Shown piece by piece: positions 31,571 through 32,950 of a stretch of 32,950 nt of DNA; the stretch's first letter is position 1; each line of letters begins with the position of its first letter. A program made the position numbers and the translations under genes. The notes under the pieces are model-generated. The model did not search any database. It saw nothing but the letters and a program-made list of their open reading frames with translations, and was not told where the DNA came from. Source of the stretch: an uncultured Eubacteriales bacterium (GTDB lineage Bacteria; Bacillota; Clostridia; Lachnospirales; Lachnospiraceae); assembly GCA_900545455.1 (NCBI GenBank), contig UQZF01000007.1, positions 1 through 32,950 on the forward strand. The letters run 5' to 3'.

Positions 31571-32212
31571 TTAATTATCATTCGGTGCTTTTTCACGTTC
31601 TTCGGCATCGCGCTTTGAGAAAACACATCCGCAGAAGTTCTGTCTGTAGAGCCGGTACTCTCTCGAAAGCTCAATCGAGCGCTTATACCCGTTCTTCTTT
31701 TTGAAATCAGAATAAAGATAAGGCACGCCGTATTCATCAGAGAGCTTCTTTCCAATCTCGTTCAATTTATCCGCATTTTTAAGAGGGCTGATGCTGAGCG
31801 TTGTCGTGAAGTAATCAAATCCCATTTTCTTTGCGGTTATTGCAGCCTCCCTGAGACGAAGCTCATAGCATACATGACATCTCTTTCCGCCCTCAGGTTC
31901 ATTTTCAAGACCTTTAACTGAATTGTAGAACTCAGTCGGAAAATATCTTCCTTCTATTAAAGATACTTTATTCTTAACAGGAAGTTCTCCGATAAGCCTT
32001 CGTATCTCATCAACCCTTTTTGTGTATTCGGATTCCGGGGAGATATTAGGGTTGTAGAACAGAACAGTTATCGAAAAGTACTGCGACAGGTACTCGAGAC
32101 AATAGCTGCTGCATGGAGCGCAGCAGGCATGGAGCAGCAGTGTCGGAGTGTGTCCGGGATCTATATTGGAAATAAGCTGTTCAAGCTCACGTTGGTAATT
32201 GCGTTTGTTCAT
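31571..32212 (-). CDS. queH: Epoxyqueuosine reductase QueH
   Basis: A 213-residue QueH (former DUF208) enzyme, which carries out the last step of queuosine synthesis in tRNA as the non-B12 alternative to QueG. The metal-binding Cys motifs are all present: HACCAPCSSYC (C30, C31, C34, C38), RCHVCYELRL (C112, C115) and NFCGCVFS (C194, C196). Also typical are FYNPNISPESEY and TTTLSISPLKN. The ATG at 32212 has only a distant AAAGGA (about 17 nt). A five-codon frame starting at 32226 ends by overlapping it. The gene is a single unit with a strong promoter. Confidence 0.95.
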   Translation of the reverse strand: MNKRNYQRELEQLISNIDPGHTPTLLLHACCAPCSSYCLEYLSQYFSITVLFYNPNISPESEYTKRVDEIRRLIGELPVKNKVSLIEGRYFPTEFYNSVKGLENEPEGGKRCHVCYELRLREAAITAKKMGFDYFTTTLSISPLKNADKLNEIGKKLSDEYGVPYLYSDFKKKNGYKRSIELSREYRLYRQNFCGCVFSKRDAEEREKAPNDN

Positions 32213-32275
32213 AATGGTATCTGCATGATTCCTTTCTTATATATGTAGTATAGGTATATCTTGATATGTGTTATA

Positions 32276-32304
32276 AGTATATATTCTTTGGAAGCACACG
32301 TCAA
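32276..32304 (-). promoter_or_regulatory. Promoter for queH
   Basis: On the minus strand: TTGACG, 17-nt spacer, TATACT. It gives a leader of about 55-60 nt to the queH start. Confidence 0.75.
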
Positions 32305-32372
32305 ATATAAGTATATACAATTTTCAGACAATTATAGCTAATTGCATCAAAAAACTATTTATAATTTAGGGG

Positions 32373-32401
32373 TTTACAAAACACTCATATCATGTTATTA
32401 T
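32373..32401 (+). promoter_or_regulatory. rRNA operon promoter P1
   Basis: TTTACA, 17-nt spacer, TATTAT; the farthest of three tandem promoters, about 490 nt upstream of 16S rRNA. Confidence 0.7.
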
Positions 32402-32461
32402 CATACCTGCCTCAAAAATAAGGCATTGAGCACTTGAAAGAGACGCTCAGAAGAATTGTAA

Positions 32462-32500
32462 ACAGTTTTTAGAAAAAAGAAAAAATTCTTTAAAAAACTG
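32462..32500 (+). other. Inverted repeat abutting rRNA promoter P2
   Basis: ACAGTTTTT and AAAAACTGT arms with an inner AGAA/TTCT pairing. The right arm ends at the P2 -35, so it also supplies the A/T-rich upstream tract. In a P1 transcript it forms a hairpin without a T-run. Confidence 0.5.
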
Positions 32501-32529
32501 TTGACAAATACCTTACAAGGTGTTAAGAT
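32501..32529 (+). promoter_or_regulatory. rRNA operon promoter P2
   Basis: Perfect TTGACA, 17-nt spacer, TAAGAT, preceded by an A/T-rich tract like an UP element. Confidence 0.88.
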
Positions 32530-32629
32530 AAAGAACGTCGCTGAGATACATGAGCGACAAGCCAAGAACAATAACTTTGCTTGAGAAGAAATGCTTCAAA
32601 AAAGTTTTTGAAAAAAGTTAAAAAAGTTC

Positions 32630-32658
32630 TTGACAAACAAAACCAAGTATGGTAATAT
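32630..32658 (+). promoter_or_regulatory. rRNA operon promoter P3
   Basis: Perfect TTGACA, 17-nt spacer, TAATAT, preceded by A-tracts (AAAAAAGTTAAAAAAGTT) in phase, like an UP element. The upstream flank resembles that of P2, as if the module were duplicated. Confidence 0.88.
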
Positions 32659-32708
32659 AAACAAGCTGTCGCTGATGCGAATGAAACAAGCTCACAGAAA
32701 GCCGACAG

Positions 32709-32724
32709 GGTTCTTTGACAACTG
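32709..32724 (+). promoter_or_regulatory. Candidate boxA antitermination element of the rRNA leader
   Basis: GGTTCTTTGACAACTG resembles the boxA-like GTTCTTTGAAAACT seen in Firmicutes rRNA leaders (Nus factor antitermination). It lies downstream of P3 and upstream of 16S. Confidence 0.5.
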
Positions 32725-32889
32725 AACAGTAAAACAACCCTGAAAATTCTAACGGGTTCTGAAGTGGTTTCTGCTTCAGAAATCCGAGAATATTCAGAAA
32801 CGAACAAAACCTTATTATTAAGGTAAATCAACGGAGAACGAAAACTTCTTTTTAAAAGAGGCCAGAGTAGTTCTGACGGAATTAAACTT

Positions 32890-32950
<61 letters not shown>

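Larger units (their letters stand above)
32213..32889. other. queH/rRNA divergent regulatory region
   Basis: About 680 bp without protein genes. It holds the queH promoter, three tandem rightward promoters, and a structured rRNA leader with hairpins at 32538-32559 (GTCGCT/AGCGAC), 32757-32780 (TTCTGAAG/CTTCAGAA) and 32809-32824 (ACCTTA/TAAGGT). Confidence 0.75.

Overview
The window is the replication-origin region of a Gram-positive anaerobe, most likely a member of the Lachnospiraceae (Clostridia). Support for this: the Firmicutes-type order rpmH–dnaA–dnaN–S4 protein–recF–gyrB–gyrA; parAB, rsmG, mnmG, mnmE, jag, yidC, yidD and rnpA on the opposite arm; AGGAGG-type ribosome binding sites; a DUF3881 protein, which I know mainly from Lachnospiraceae; and a two-subunit class I fumarase. 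The genus cannot be fixed from sequence alone.

Layout. Left arm, all on the minus strand apart from one gene: tRNA-Arg(CCT), DUF3881, serS, DUF4446, parB, parA; then about 820 bp without genes that holds three parS sites and two large imperfect palindromes; then a NarL/DegU-type response regulator with a small coiled-coil partner that looks like a DegS without its kinase domain; a plus-strand alpha/beta-hydrolase-like gene lacking the usual catalytic His; then rsmG, mnmG, mnmE, jag, yidC, yidD, rnpA and rpmH. Centre: oriC, in two parts. A DnaA-box cluster lies between rpmH and dnaA. A second cluster lies between dnaA and dnaN, followed by a clear DnaA-trio and an AT-rich stretch, which marks the likely unwinding site. 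Right arm, plus strand: dnaA, dnaN, S4 protein, recF, gyrB, gyrA, then a run of closely packed genes (two tandem paralogous membrane proteins, fumarase alpha and beta, a large PTPS-related/YfhO-like membrane protein), tRNA-Ser(GCT), the convergent minus-strand queH, and a three-promoter rRNA leader running into the first 61 nt of 16S rRNA.

How it works together: DnaA, its boxes and the trio start replication; DnaN, RecF and gyrase serve the fork; ParA, ParB and parS segregate the new origins; RnpA, RpmH, YidC, MnmE, MnmG, RsmG, QueH, SerS and the tRNA/rRNA genes are translation and membrane-insertion functions kept near the origin, where gene dosage is high.

The most interesting signals are not ordinary genes. 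(1) A dense, roughly helically phased array of eight DnaA-box-like 9-mers sits inside the mnmE coding sequence, using more than one reading frame, about 4 kb from oriC. (2) The gene-free region between parA and the response regulator carries three parS sites, one at the centre of a perfect 36-bp palindrome, together with palindromes of about 139 bp and 276 bp. (3) The gyrB–gyrA spacer holds a 57-nt hairpin followed by two mutually exclusive stems. (4) The response regulator is paired with an apparently kinase-less DegS-like protein.
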